From the NCBI GenBank assembly GCA_036504155.1, contig DASXVQ010000003.1:1-64000 (forward strand): a stretch of DNA of 64,000 bases. The letters are read 5' to 3'. This document shows positions 1 through 9,419 of this stretch, in pieces; the first letter of the stretch is position 1, and each line of letters begins with the position of its first letter. The translations under genes were made by a program, and so were the position numbers. Under the pieces are notes generated by a model. It was not told where the DNA came from and made no database searches. It was given only the letters and a program-made list of their open reading frames with translations. This DNA is from JACRCT01 sp036504155. GTDB taxonomy: Bacteria; Myxococcota; Myxococcia; Myxococcales; UBA5297.

Positions 1-5
1 GCCCG

Positions 6-1106
6 ATGCCTACGGTTGGAGCGGAGGTCTTGCGTCCCATGGCATCCGTCAGGGCTCGTCCGTTGCTGGCCGCCGCCGGGGAAGTCGTCTCCTCGTCCCT
101 CGACCGGGCCTTCGCGCCGAGCCTTCGCGACCACGTGGTCATCGTCACCGGGGGATCGCGCGGGCTGGGGCTGCTGATCGCCGAGGAGTTTGCGGCGCTG
201 GACTGCCGGCTGGTCCTCTGCGCGCGGGACGAGCGTGAGCTCGAGGAGGCCCGCGTTCGCGTCGGCAAGTCGGGCGCGCGGGTGCTCACCTGCGCCGCGG
301 ACGTCACCAAGCGCGAGGACATGGACCGGGCGGTCGACCTGGCGATCTCGCGCTTCGGCCGCGTGGACGTGCTGGTGAACGTCGCGGGGATCATCCAGAC
401 CGGCCCGCTCGAGGCGCTGACCCGCGCCGACTTCGAGCAGGCGCTGGACACGATGTTCTACGGGCCGCTCAACGCCGTCCAGGCGGTGCTGCCGTTCATG
501 CGCCGGCGGCGCAAGGGGCGCATCGTCAACGTCACGTCCATCGGCGGGCGGGTGGCGGTGCCGCACCTGCTGCCGTACACGTGCGCGAAGTTCGCGGCGG
601 TCGGCCTCTCCGAAGGGCTGTTCGCCGAGCTGCGCGAGCAGGGCATCTCGGTGACCACGGTGGTGCCCGGGTTGATGCGCACCGGCTCGGCGCAGAACGC
701 GCTCTTCAAGGGCCGGCAGGAGCTGGAGAAGGCCTGGTTCGCGCTCGGCGCGACGCTGCCGCTCACGTCGATGAGCGCCCGGCGGGCGGCGCGCAGAATC
801 GTGCTGGCGGCGCGGCGGCGGGAGGCGTTCGTCACGCTGAGCTGGCAGGCCAAGCTGCTGCGCCTGATCCACGACCTGTTCCCCACCGCGACGCTGCACG
901 CGATGTCGGCGGTGGCGCGGATGCTGCCGCACGCCAGCGGACCGACCGCCTCGGTGCGCGGGATGGATCTGCGCGTTCCCGGGCCGCTGGAGGCCAGGGT
1001 CGATCGCGAAGCCAGGGAGACGAATGAGTACGCGGCGCGGCAGCCGTCTCCCCTCGCGCCGCCGCCGGTCGTTCCGCCGGAGCCGGCACCTGCTCCGGCG
1101 ACGTGA
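6..1106 (+). CDS. SDR family NAD(P)-dependent oxidoreductase
   Basis: A 366-residue short-chain dehydrogenase/reductase. The cofactor-binding Rossmann glycine motif TGGSRGLG is at about residues 48-55, the NVAG motif follows near 127, and the catalytic Ser (in VTSIGG, about 178) and YTCAK (Tyr about 191) are present, so the enzyme should be active. There are about 40 residues before the Rossmann strand and a Pro/Ala-rich tail of about 60 residues after the core. The tail resembles SDRs of lipid or cell-envelope metabolism, but the substrate cannot be told. The ATG at base 6 is the first in-frame start visible; the frame is open to the window edge, so the true start could lie outside. No operon partner is visible downstream. 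Confidence 0.85.
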   Translation: MPTVGAEVLRPMASVRARPLLAAAGEVVSSSLDRAFAPSLRDHVVIVTGGSRGLGLLIAEEFAALDCRLVLCARDERELEEARVRVGKSGARVLTCAADVTKREDMDRAVDLAISRFGRVDVLVNVAGIIQTGPLEALTRADFEQALDTMFYGPLNAVQAVLPFMRRRRKGRIVNVTSIGGRVAVPHLLPYTCAKFAAVGLSEGLFAELREQGISVTTVVPGLMRTGSAQNALFKGRQELEKAWFALGATLPLTSMSARRAARRIVLAARRREAFVTLSWQAKLLRLIHDLFPTATLHAMSAVARMLPHASGPTASVRGMDLRVPGPLEARVDREARETNEYAARQPSPLAPPPVVPPEPAPAPAT

Positions 1107-1285
1107 GGTCGCAGCTCGCCCGCACCGATGAACTCGCGCGGGAGCGGGAGAGAGGGGACTGCACGGGAAGACAGGTCGCCAGCGCGGCGGCCCGCATTAC
1201 CTAGTGCAGCGCCGTCGAGATCCGCTCAACAGGCGCCTGCGAGCATGGGCCGCACGCATGCAACCGTTGAGGCCGAGCAAGCCAA

Positions 1286-1332
1286 AGAAGAGCCCTTGGC
1301 GTCTTGGCCCCCTTGGCGCCTTGGCGTTAAAA
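1286..1332 (+). repeat. CTTGGCGCC interspersed repeat, copy 1
   Basis: A run built from CCTTGGCG/CTTGGC units and preceded by AAGAAGAGCC. Nearly the same 44 bases occur inverted at 28379-28421, and a shorter form is at 30799-30826. It lies between the SDR gene and the 3' end of the minus-strand gene at 1392. The rest of 1107-1391 holds no gene I can support. Confidence 0.75.
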
Positions 1333-1391
1333 GGCCCCTCCGCGGACGCTCAGCCCCTCCCGATTCCTTGCCGTGCTACGCGCGCCCCTCT

Positions 1392-1853
1392 TCAGGCCCG
1401 CGCCGCTCGCCTCACGCCGGGGACGAGCATCCCGATCGCCACGGGCAGGCCGACGAGCATCAGCGGCCGGAAGGCGTGGGTCCAGGCATCCACCCGATCG
1501 CCCAGGAGCATCAGCAGCCAGTGCCGCGTGCGGTGGTCCGGCGACCGGTAGGCGAGTCTCTTGATGATCCCCGCCAGCCCGCGCAGCGGCACCGCGGTCC
1601 CGTACACCGGCGGCAGCGACTTGTTCGTCCTCCCGTGCAGCGGCGAGGACGGCTCGCCCGCCTGGTGCTCCGGCGGATAGCGGGTGTTCGGCCACGGCTG
1701 CGGGTCGCGCTCCTTCGGCACCCCCGGCCGCGAGGCCGGGGCCAGGTCCACGCCCCAGTAGGCCGGCCGGCTCACCGGCTGCAGCGACTGGTAGGCCTCG
1801 CGCCTCAAGACCGTGTCGGTCGTGCCCAGCTGCGGTTCCTGCCTCGGCTCCAT
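1392..1853 (-). CDS. hypothetical protein downstream of zinc dehydrogenase
   Basis: A 153-residue protein of unknown function. The N-terminal half is polar, with many Pro, Arg and Trp residues. The last 35 residues contain one hydrophobic stretch (LMLVGLPVAIGMLVPG) that could be a membrane segment. It follows the zinc dehydrogenase by only 15 bases on the same strand, so the two are probably co-transcribed. No signal peptide or known domain was recognised. The alternative start is a much longer antisense-like frame, which I rejected because it would run through the dehydrogenase gene. Confidence 0.6.
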   Translation of the reverse strand: MEPRQEPQLGTTDTVLRREAYQSLQPVSRPAYWGVDLAPASRPGVPKERDPQPWPNTRYPPEHQAGEPSSPLHGRTNKSLPPVYGTAVPLRGLAGIIKRLAYRSPDHRTRHWLLMLLGDRVDAWTHAFRPLMLVGLPVAIGMLVPGVRRAARA

Positions 1854-1868
1854 GGGTTGGGTCCCCTC

Positions 1869-3032
1869 TCAGTGCACCGTCGCCGTCGCCGACTTCCCGG
1901 GGAACAGCGCCACCTTGATGCAGCCGTCCAGCTTGCGCGCGAAGGTGTGGTACGCGCGCGGCGCCTGCTCCAGCGGCACGCGGTGCGTGAAGACGTTGCT
2001 CGGCTTGATCCGCCCGGCGCGCACGTGCTCCAGCAGGTGCGGCATGTAGCGCTTCACGTTGGCCTGGCCGGTGCGCATGGTCTGCGCCTTGTTCATGAAG
2101 GTGCCGATGTCCACCAGGTTGAACGGCGGCCCGTAGGCGCCGATGAGCGAGAGGGTCCCGCCCTTGCGCGTCGAGTGGATGGCCAGGTTGAGGGCGTTGG
2201 GCGAGCCGGCCTCGAGCTTGCCGTAGACCCCGATCGCCCGGTGCATGGCCGAGCCCGCCGCCTCGCAGCCCACCGCGTCGATCGCCGCGTCCGCGCCGCG
2301 GCCCTCGGTCATGCCCTTGATCACCGTGACCAGGTCCACCGACCTGAGGTCGAGCGTCTCGACCCCCAGCCAGTTGCGCGCGAAGTCGAGGCGGTACGGC
2401 TCCCGGTCCACCGCCATGACCCGCCCGGCCCCCATGGCCCAGAGCGACCACATGGCGAACAGGCCGACCGGGCCGCAGCCGAGCACCAGCGCGGTCTCCC
2501 CGCCCTTGAGCCCGCACATCTCCGCGGCCTGGTAGCCGGTGGCGAAGGCGTCGGTGAGCGGCAGCGCGTCGAGGTCCTCCACGTCGTCGGGGATGGGCTC
2601 GGCGTCGACCCCGATGAAGGGCACGCGCACGTACTCGGCCTGCCCGCCGTCGTAGCCGCCCATGGTGTGCGAGTAGCCGTAGATGCCCGCGGCCGCGTCG
2701 GTCGCCGGGTTGGTGCTCTCGCAGCAGGCGGTCAGCCCGCGGGTGCAGTAGAAGCAGCCGCCGCAGAAGATCTGGAACGGCAGCATCACCCGCTGACCGC
2801 GCCTGACGCCCTGCGCCCCCGGCCCCACCTCCTCGATCACCCCCACGAACTCGTGGCCGAAGACCGAGCCGACCCGGGTGTCGGGCACCAGCCCGTGCAG
2901 CAGGTGGAGGTCCGAGCCGCAGATGGCCGCGCTGGTCACGCGCACGATGCCGTCCTGCGGGTGCTCGATCCTGGGGGTCGGCCGGTCGCGCACCGAGACC
3001 CGGTACGGCCCGTCGTAGGTCAGCGCTCTCAT
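1869..3032 (-). CDS. zinc-dependent alcohol dehydrogenase (formaldehyde dehydrogenase-like)
   Basis: A 387-residue medium-chain dehydrogenase. The catalytic-zinc ligands are seen as CGSDLH (about residue 38) and GHEFVG (about 61). The structural-zinc cysteines are in FCGGCFYCTRGLTACC (about 90-105). The NAD-binding turn is GCGPVG (about 188). The long insert after the zinc lobe and the sequence AAIDAVGCEAAG are typical of glutathione-independent formaldehyde dehydrogenase-like members. The start is set at ATG 3032 because the sequence MRALTYDGPY aligns with family N-termini; the open frame upstream is Arg-rich and not conserved-looking. It leads a probable two-gene unit with the gene at 1392. 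The exact substrate is inferred only at family level. Confidence 0.88.
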   Translation of the reverse strand: MRALTYDGPYRVSVRDRPTPRIEHPQDGIVRVTSAAICGSDLHLLHGLVPDTRVGSVFGHEFVGVIEEVGPGAQGVRRGQRVMLPFQIFCGGCFYCTRGLTACCESTNPATDAAAGIYGYSHTMGGYDGGQAEYVRVPFIGVDAEPIPDDVEDLDALPLTDAFATGYQAAEMCGLKGGETALVLGCGPVGLFAMWSLWAMGAGRVMAVDREPYRLDFARNWLGVETLDLRSVDLVTVIKGMTEGRGADAAIDAVGCEAAGSAMHRAIGVYGKLEAGSPNALNLAIHSTRKGGTLSLIGAYGPPFNLVDIGTFMNKAQTMRTGQANVKRYMPHLLEHVRAGRIKPSNVFTHRVPLEQAPRAYHTFARKLDGCIKVALFPGKSATATVH

Positions 3033-3290
3033 GGCTTCAACGCTGGCGACGGGCCCAAAAGGACGCCACCGGACCTCGGTTCGAGCGGCCAGGCTTGAAC
3101 CTGCCGACTCGGCCAAGGCGACCCTCCCGACCCGCCGACGGACGATTCTCCAGCGATTCAGGCCACTTGCGAACAGACGCATCCCGGACACTCCGGTTCA
3201 CAGACAATCAAACGCGGGGATTTTCCGGAACCGGCAGCATTTTCGGCGCCCCCCTGCTATCCTCCGCCGCCGACCGCCCAGGAGCTCGCC

Positions 3291-4421
3291 TTGAGACTCA
3301 ATCTTCCGACCGCATCCACGCTGCTCTTTTGCCTTCTCACCGCCGTCCCGGCCCCCGCCGCCGAGCCCGCCGCCGCCCCGGCCAAGGACGCCAACGCCCT
3401 GCCCGTGCGCCCGGTGGCGGTCGCGCCGGTGGGGAGCGGGGACGTGGTCGAAGCGGTGCGCCTGGTCGGCGACCTGCAGGGCATCGAGGAGGTCCGGGTG
3501 TTCGCGCAGGTGCCCGAGCGCATCCGGACGCTGTTGGTGAAGGAAGGCCAGACGGTCCGGCCGGGCGACGTGCTGGCGACCCTGTGGGCCGACCTGCAGA
3601 GCGAGGGCGTCAACCAGGCCGAGGCGGCGCTGGAGGCGGCGCTGACCCAGCGCGACGCCGCCAACGACAACTTGAAGCGGGTCAAGTCCATGGCCGAGGC
3701 CGGGGCCGCGCCGCAGGCCCAGCTGGACATCGCCCTGACCCAGGCCCGCGCCGCCGAGGCCGCCGTGCGCCAGGCCACCGCCATGGTGGGCAGCGCCTCC
3801 GCCCAGAAGGACCGCACGCTGGTGCGCGCTCCCATCCGCGGCGTCGTCACCCAGATCATGCTGCGCGAGGGCGACCTGGCCGGCATGGGCATGCCGATCA
3901 TGACCATCGTCCGCCCGGACAAGCTCAAGGCCGTGCTGCGCGTCCCCGAGCGCGACTTCTTCCGGGTCAGGGAAGGCCAGCCGGCGCGCATCGAGCCGCT
4001 GGGCCAGGAGGGCAACGTCGCCAACGGCAAGGTCACCCTCAAGGGCCCCATCGTCGACCGGATGACGCGCACCGGGCTGGTTGAGGTGATGCTCGACAAC
4101 GCCGACGGCAAGTTCATGGCCGGCAGCGCGGTGCGCGCCGCCATCGAGATCCTGCGGCGGACGGACGTGGTCCTGGTGCCCGCCAGCGCGGTCCTCTTCA
4201 CCGCCGACACCGAGCGCACGCACCAGGCCCTCGCCTTCGTGGCCGAGGGCACGCTGGCCAAGAAGCGCGACGTGACGGTGGGCTGGCGCGAGGGCGACCG
4301 ACTGGAGATCGTCAAGGGGCTGGCCAAGGGCGAGCTGCTCATCGTCCAGGGCGCCCACCTGCTGCGCGACCTCAACCCCCTGAAGATCGTCACGGGGGCC
4401 GGCGCCGAGGCTGCGCGATGA
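3291..4421 (+). CDS. RND efflux periplasmic adaptor (membrane fusion protein)
   Basis: A 376-residue periplasmic adaptor that links an inner-membrane RND pump to an outer-membrane channel. It starts with TTG, preceded by GGAG at 3281. Residues 1-24 are a signal peptide ending in PAPAAEPA. A lipoyl-like half-domain (VRVFAQVPERIRTLLVKEG, about 64-82), an Ala/Gln-rich coiled-coil hairpin (about 105-160), a second lipoyl half (VRAPIRGVVTQIMLREGD) and beta-barrel plus membrane-proximal domains follow in the usual order. Its last four bases overlap the start of the pump gene (ATGA), so the two are translationally coupled. No TolC-like gene is nearby. Confidence 0.9.
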   Translation: MRLNLPTASTLLFCLLTAVPAPAAEPAAAPAKDANALPVRPVAVAPVGSGDVVEAVRLVGDLQGIEEVRVFAQVPERIRTLLVKEGQTVRPGDVLATLWADLQSEGVNQAEAALEAALTQRDAANDNLKRVKSMAEAGAAPQAQLDIALTQARAAEAAVRQATAMVGSASAQKDRTLVRAPIRGVVTQIMLREGDLAGMGMPIMTIVRPDKLKAVLRVPERDFFRVREGQPARIEPLGQEGNVANGKVTLKGPIVDRMTRTGLVEVMLDNADGKFMAGSAVRAAIEILRRTDVVLVPASAVLFTADTERTHQALAFVAEGTLAKKRDVTVGWREGDRLEIVKGLAKGELLIVQGAHLLRDLNPLKIVTGAGAEAAR

Positions 4422-7400
4422 ACTGGACCGAGCTCTCCGTCCGCCGCCCCATCACCGGGGTGATGGTGTTCCTGGGCCTGGCCATCCTGGGCCTGTTCAA
4501 CCTGTCCCGCCTCAAGCTGGACATGCTGCCCAACCTCGAGTTCCCGCTGGTGGCGGTCTTCGCCCAGTACCCCGGCGCGAGCCCGGAGTCGGTGGAGCAG
4601 CTGGTCACCCGCCCCATCGAGGACGCGATGGCCTCGGTGCAGCGCGTCGAGGACATCAACTCCACCAGCTTCGACTCGGTGTCGATGACCCTCATCAAGT
4701 TCGCCTGGGGCACCGACATGAAGCAGGCGGACCAGGACGTCCGCAAGAACATGGAGCTGTACGCGCTGGAGCGCCTGCCCGACGACGTCAAGCGCCCGAT
4801 GACCTTCGCCTTCGACCCGTCGATGCAGCCGGTCCTGATGATGACGGTCAACGCCCCCGGCACCGCCGGCTCGGTCCGCAAGCTCGCCGTCGACGAGATC
4901 TCCCCGTTCCTCGCCCGCATCCCCGGCGTCGCCGCCGCCGACGTCATCGGAGGGGTGGAGCGAGAGATCCAGGTGCGCCTCGACCCGGAGTGGCTGCAGG
5001 CCTACCGCATCCCCGCGCAGCAGGTGGTCCTGGCCCTGCGCGGCTCCAACATCGTCATCCCCGGCGGCAAGCTCGACCAGGGCGCCCAGGAGCTGAACAT
5101 CGCCACCCGCGGCGAGTTCACCAGCGTCGAGCAGATCCGCGAGGTGGTGGTGGGCGCCACCGCCGGCGGCACCCTGGTGCACGTCGGCGACGTGGCCGAG
5201 GTGGTCGACTCCTTCGCCGAGCAGAGCTCGGTGGTGCGCGCCGAGGGCAAGCAGTCGGTGCTGCTGGCGCTGCGCAAGCAGTCCGACACCAACACCGTGC
5301 AGGTGGTGAAGAAGGTCTACGCCGAGCTCAAGGACCTGGAGAAGCAGCTCCCCGCGGGCGTGACGCTCAGCCCGGTGTTCGACCAGGCCGAGCCCATCAC
5401 CATGTCCATCTCCAACCTCTCCGACAGCGCCTACCTGGCGACGCTGCTCACCGCCCTGGTCCTGCTGGTGTTCCTGCGCTCCTGGCGCACCAGCATCATC
5501 GTCATGGTGAGCATCCCCCTCTCGCTGCTGTCGACCTTCACCGTCATGGACTTCAGCAACGTGACGCTCAACGTCATCTCCATGGCCGGCCTGGCGCTGG
5601 CGGTGGGCATGCTGGTCGACAACTCCATCGTCGTGCTGGAGAACATCTTCACCCGGCTCTCCAAGGGCGAGGGCCCGGCCGAGGCCGCCATCGACGGCAC
5701 CAAGGAGATGGCGATGCCGGTCATCGCCTCCACCCTGACCACCGTCGTCGTCTTCGCCCCGGTGCTCTTCGTGCCCGGGCTCGCCGGCCAGCTGTTCAGG
5801 GACATGTGCCTGACCATCGTCATCTCGCTGATGATGTCGCTGGTCATCGCGCTGACGCTGGTGCCGCTGATGGCGAGCCTGATGGTGCGCCACGGGCACA
5901 CCAGCCGGTTCGAGCGCCTGATGGCCAAGTTGACCTGGTGGGTCGACCCGCTCTCGGACCAGTACGGCCGGTTCCTGGGCAAGGCGATGAAGCGGCGCTG
6001 GCTGGTCATCGTCGCCTCGCTGGTCTTCTTCGCCGGCACCCTGGCGCTCTACCCGCTGATGGGCATCGACTTCATGGCCAAGACCGACGAGGGCCACACC
6101 ACCTTCACGGTGAAGGCCGCGCCGGGCACCTCGCTGGCCACCACCGACGCCCTGTTCAAGGAGGTCGAGCGCATCGTCGAGGACGAGGTGCCCGAGGCGC
6201 AGGTGGTCGTCAGCCGCTTCGGCGCCGGCGACATGTTCGGGACGCTGATGGGCCAGACCTCGTCCAGCGGCACGGTGCAGATCCGCCTGAAGAAGCGCGC
6301 GCAGCGCACCCGCAGCCAGCAGGACATCGAGTCGGCGCTGCGCAAGCGCTTCGAGGGCCTGGCCGGCCTCGAGGTGCGCCCGCAGCAGATCCAGCTGCTC
6401 GGGTCCGCCGGCGACGTGGTGGTCAAGCTGTTCGGCGACGACCTGGAGAAGCTGCGCGACCACGGGACCCGGGTGAAGAACCGCCTGGAGCTGGTCCCCG
6501 GCGCGGCCGACGTGACGTTCTCCATGGAGCAGGGCCTGCCCGAGCTGCGCGCCGACCTGGACCGCGAGCAGATCCGCCAGCTGGGCCTGTCGCCGGCGGA
6601 GGTCGCGGCCACCGTCTCCACCTACTTCCTGGGCACCACCGCCACGATGTACCGGGAGGGCGGCGACGAGTTCAAGGTGATGGTGCGCGCCCCGCGGGAC
6701 GTCCGCGAGGACGTCAACCGCCTGCGCGCCCTGCCGATCATCACGCCCCGCGGCGTCACCGTCCCCCTGCAGACCGTGGCCAGCATCGAGCCCGCCCTGG
6801 GCCCCTCCTCGGTCAGCCGCGAGAACCAGCGCCGCGTGGCGACCCTCTCCATGGTCGCCGAGAAGATCCCGCTGGCGACCCTGGTGGAGCGGGTCGAGGC
6901 CGCGCTGGCGGAGCTGCCGCCGGCGCCGGGGATCTCCCGGTCGGTCGAGGGGACCGCCGAGGACCTGCGGGACTCGTTCAAGGCCCTGTTCATCGCGTTC
7001 TTCGTGGCCGTGGTGCTCGTCTACATGGTGATGGCCAGCCAGTTCGAGTCGCTGCTCGAGCCGTTCGTCATCCTCTTCACGGTCCCGGTGGCGCTCTCCG
7101 GCGTGATCCTGGCGCTGGTCATCACCCACACCACCCTGCAGGTGACCGCGCTCATCGGCGTCATCCTGCTGGCGGGCGTGGTGGTGAACAACGGCATCGT
7201 CCTCATCGACGTGCTCAAGAACAAGCGCCTGGCCGGCGAGGACCTCGTCGACGCGGCCGTCGACGCCGGGCGCAGCCGCCTGCGGCCCATCCTGATGACC
7301 GCGCTGACCACCATCTTCGGCATGGTGCCGCTGGCCTTCGAGATCGGCGAGGGCTCGGAGCTGTGGGCGCCGATGGCCCGCGCGGTCATCGGCGGCATGA

Positions 7401-7543
7401 CCGTCTCCACCATCCTGACCCTGGTCCTGGTCCCCGCCATCTACGTGGTGCTGGCCGGCTACGCCGACCGCCGCGCGGCCAAGAAGAAGGCCCGGCAGCA
7501 GGCGCAGCTGACGGCGGTGGCTTCTTCGGACGCGGCGGCGTAG
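4418..7543 (+). CDS. RND family efflux transporter permease (AcrB/HAE-like)
   Basis: A 1041-residue inner-membrane proton-driven efflux pump of the usual family length. Two repeated halves each carry six membrane segments around large periplasmic loops. The N-terminal signature SVRRPITGVMV is intact. In TM4 the motif reads GMLVDNSIVVLEN: the first Asp (D401) of the AcrB proton-relay pair is kept, and the second is Asn, as in many non-AcrB members of this family. TM11 has GVVVNNGIVLID. The C-terminus is Lys/Arg/Ala-rich and cytoplasmic. It is encoded directly after its adaptor. Substrates cannot be predicted from sequence. Confidence 0.93.
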   Translation: MNWTELSVRRPITGVMVFLGLAILGLFNLSRLKLDMLPNLEFPLVAVFAQYPGASPESVEQLVTRPIEDAMASVQRVEDINSTSFDSVSMTLIKFAWGTDMKQADQDVRKNMELYALERLPDDVKRPMTFAFDPSMQPVLMMTVNAPGTAGSVRKLAVDEISPFLARIPGVAAADVIGGVEREIQVRLDPEWLQAYRIPAQQVVLALRGSNIVIPGGKLDQGAQELNIATRGEFTSVEQIREVVVGATAGGTLVHVGDVAEVVDSFAEQSSVVRAEGKQSVLLALRKQSDTNTVQVVKKVYAELKDLEKQLPAGVTLSPVFDQAEPITMSISNLSDSAYLATLLTALVLLVFLRSWRTSIIVMVSIPLSLLSTFTVMDFSNVTLNVISMAGLALAVGMLVDNSIVVLENIFTRLSKGEGPAEAAIDGTKEMAMPVIASTLTTVVVFAPVLFVPGLAGQLFRDMCLTIVISLMMSLVIALTLVPLMASLMVRHGHTSRFERLMAKLTWWVDPLSDQYGRFLGKAMKRRWLVIVASLVFFAGTLALYPLMGIDFMAKTDEGHTTFTVKAAPGTSLATTDALFKEVERIVEDEVPEAQVVVSRFGAGDMFGTLMGQTSSSGTVQIRLKKRAQRTRSQQDIESALRKRFEGLAGLEVRPQQIQLLGSAGDVVVKLFGDDLEKLRDHGTRVKNRLELVPGAADVTFSMEQGLPELRADLDREQIRQLGLSPAEVAATVSTYFLGTTATMYREGGDEFKVMVRAPRDVREDVNRLRALPIITPRGVTVPLQTVASIEPALGPSSVSRENQRRVATLSMVAEKIPLATLVERVEAALAELPPAPGISRSVEGTAEDLRDSFKALFIAFFVAVVLVYMVMASQFESLLEPFVILFTVPVALSGVILALVITHTTLQVTALIGVILLAGVVVNNGIVLIDVLKNKRLAGEDLVDAAVDAGRSRLRPILMTALTTIFGMVPLAFEIGEGSELWAPMARAVIGGMTVSTILTLVLVPAIYVVLAGYADRRAAKKKARQQAQLTAVASSDAAA

Positions 7544-7596
7544 GGCACCGCTCCAAAGATCGGCGCAGCCGTTCGTCCAGGGCGCAGGCGGCGCGC

Positions 7597-7900
7597 GGCG
7601 CGGCTGAAGCCTGCTGTCACCCCACATCTTCAGCCGGCGGAGGTGGGTAGAGCCCGCCCTCCGTGGCGGGGGCAGCCTTTGTCGGGCGCTGACACGACCA
7701 AACATGCCGACACGACCCGGGCACCCTTCGGCAAGATCACGGCAGGTCCCAGCCCGACACGACCAACCGACTGACCGACACGCCCCCGGCACCCTTCGGC
7801 GAGCTCAGGGCAGGCTCGGCCGGGCTCTACCCAGCTCGCCGGCTAATTGGTGGAAATCATCCGAAGAGATGTGGGGTGACAGCAGGGCTGAAGCCGCGCC
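7597..7900. mobile_element. MITE-like element with ~60-bp imperfect terminal inverted repeats
   Basis: The left end reads GGCGCGGCTGAAGC followed by CTGCTGTCACCCCACATCTT; the right end is its reverse complement (7862-7900), with small differences. A second, inner pair of arms matches: 7634-7656 against 7821-7842 (GGGTAGAGCCCG and CGGGCTCTACCC). The middle has two copies of a CACCCTTCGGCnAG...CAGG motif (about 7729-7760 and 7790-7815). There is no transposase, so it looks non-autonomous. It lies between the convergent genes ending at 7543 and 8216. Confidence 0.7.
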
Positions 7901-8135
7901 TGAGGTTTCGAGGTCCGCCTTCGCGGACCAGGTGGCGACGGATGTCATGGGCGAGGACAAGGGCGCCCGGGTTCAGGTCTTTCGCACTTCTGAATCTCAG
8001 GTTTCCGACTTCGCGACCCGAGGCCACTGCAGCCCGCGAAGGCGGGCTTCGCAATGTCAGGCGCGACTTCAGTCGCCGGCATTTACGGGGCGGCACATCC
8101 CGGAACGAACTGGGGGCACCTCGTGCCAAGTCGCC
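7882..8135 (-). repeat. ~240-bp two-hairpin repeat, copy 1
   Basis: Nearly identical, in inverted orientation, to 40300-40540, and related to 43812-44046. Each end has a REP-like pair of hairpins: GGCTGAAGCC or GCGACTTCAGTCGC, then a GGTCCGCCTTCGCGGACC or GCCCGCGAAGGCGGGC hairpin. The interior has no open reading frame of note. Strand is given relative to copy 2. Its outer edge overlaps the end of the MITE-like element at 7597-7900. Confidence 0.85.
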
Positions 8136-8149
8136 GGCGCCAAAGCAAA

Positions 8150-8183
8150 GGCTCCAGGCCCCCTCGCCGGGGAACCTGGAGCC
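8150..8183 (-). terminator. probable terminator of the 8216 gene
   Basis: A 9-bp perfect stem (GGCTCCAGG / CCTGGAGCC) with an inner C4/G4 pairing. Read on the minus strand it lies about 33 bases past the stop of the Cys-rich lipoprotein gene and is followed by CCTTTGCTTTGG, a weak T-rich tract. Confidence 0.6.
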
Positions 8184-8215
8184 TCGAGCCCTAAAGCTGA
8201 ATCGCTGAGCGGAAG

Positions 8216-9196
8216 CTAGTTCGACATCTTGCAGTAGTTGTACGTGTCCAGCGCCTTGGCGGCGCAGACGCGGCCGCCGCAGCTGGCCTCGCAGGTGTCG
8301 TCGAGGCACTTCTCGCTGGTGGCCACGTTGCAGTCGGCGTCGGTGTTGCAGTCGGTGCCGCTGCTGGCGCAGTAGCTGCCGCAGGTGTAGTCGGAGTAGC
8401 AGGTGTCGCCGCTCTTCTTACAGACCCCGTCACAGTCGAAGTTCGAGCTGCAGCTCGAGCCGTCGCTGGTGCAGGTGCCGTAGCCGCAGTCGTTCGAGTC
8501 GCACTGGGCGTTGGCGGTGCAGGCGGTGCCCTGGCTCTTGAGCGCCATGCAGGTCTTGTCGCAGTACAGGTTCATCCCGCACTCGGAGGTGGAGGTGCAG
8601 GTCGCGCCGGAGGCGAGATCCTTGGCGCACTTGCCGGCCTTGCAGTACAGGCCCTCGGCGCAGGACAGGCTGCAGTTCTCGCCCTCGGCGGGGGGCGCCT
8701 TGCACTTGCCGTAGACGCAGCTCGAGCCCTTCACGCACTCCATGCTCCAGCGGCACTCGCCGTCGGCGGCCACCTGGCCCTCGAACGGGCTCTCCTTGCA
8801 GGCGTCCGCCCAGGGGGCCACGTCGGCCACGACCGCGCACTCTCCGGTCGGGCGCTTCATGGCGTCGATGCACTTGGTGGCCTTCGCCTCGACGTACTTC
8901 ACCGTGCCCTTGTCGATGGCGTAGTAGGTCTCGGCGAGGTTGATCTCGCAGGCCATCGCCTTGTCGTGCTGGCACCAGGCCTCGTCGTTGACGTTCTCCT
9001 CGCCGACCTGGGCGGCGCGCTCGGCGCCGGTGCAGCAGGCCATCACGTTGGCGCAGTACATGACCGCGGCCTTGCCGCAGTAGGTGGTGGTGTCGACGGG
9101 CGCCGGGCCGCCTCCCCCGGCACAGCCGAAGGGAGCGGCGAGGGCCGCGACGACTGCGCTGCAGGTCGCGGTGAAGCGGAAGAGATTGCGGGTCAT
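8216..9196 (-). CDS. cysteine-rich putative lipoprotein
   Basis: A 326-residue exported protein of unknown function. The N-terminal hydrophobic stretch ends in AAPFGC, a plausible though non-ideal lipobox, so it is probably a lipoprotein. Residues 38-150 form a His/Cys-containing domain. After that come short Cys-rich repeats of the type C-x5-C-x3-C (for example CTSTSECGMNLYC and CTANAQCDSNDCG), resembling the Dickkopf-like Cys-rich modules common in myxobacterial surface proteins. It is a single gene with its own terminator-like hairpin downstream. A 7-bp inverted repeat (GGGTCGC / GCGACCC, 9209-9232) lies just upstream of the start. Confidence 0.8.
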   Translation of the reverse strand: MTRNLFRFTATCSAVVAALAAPFGCAGGGGPAPVDTTTYCGKAAVMYCANVMACCTGAERAAQVGEENVNDEAWCQHDKAMACEINLAETYYAIDKGTVKYVEAKATKCIDAMKRPTGECAVVADVAPWADACKESPFEGQVAADGECRWSMECVKGSSCVYGKCKAPPAEGENCSLSCAEGLYCKAGKCAKDLASGATCTSTSECGMNLYCDKTCMALKSQGTACTANAQCDSNDCGYGTCTSDGSSCSSNFDCDGVCKKSGDTCYSDYTCGSYCASSGTDCNTDADCNVATSEKCLDDTCEASCGGRVCAAKALDTYNYCKMSN

Positions 9197-9419
9197 GAAA
9201 CCTCCGGTGGGTCGCTCGGCCCTAGGCGACCCGGAAGGAATAACACCTTGGGCGGCCCGGCCTCAAACGGTCGCCGGACGGGGAGCGGCGGGAGGCAATC
9301 CCCGGGCCCGGCTGCCTCCGACGGGCGCGAGCCGAGGCGTCCTCCCCGCGGCCGGGAAACGGGGCCTCCGAGCAGCCTGCCGGTCGCCTCCTCGTTGCTC
9401 GACGGTCGCCGGATGCGAA

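Noticed and set aside
1327..2517. 396-residue minus-strand frame overlapping the zinc dehydrogenase
   Set aside because: The frame conflicts with the conserved dehydrogenase on the same strand and encodes Arg/Gly/Ala-rich low-complexity sequence.
3257..7792. Very long open frame antisense to the RND efflux genes
   Set aside because: It is the mirror of two well-supported genes with clear domains. High GC3 keeps the antisense frame free of stops, and its product is low-complexity His/Arg/Gly/Asp-rich.
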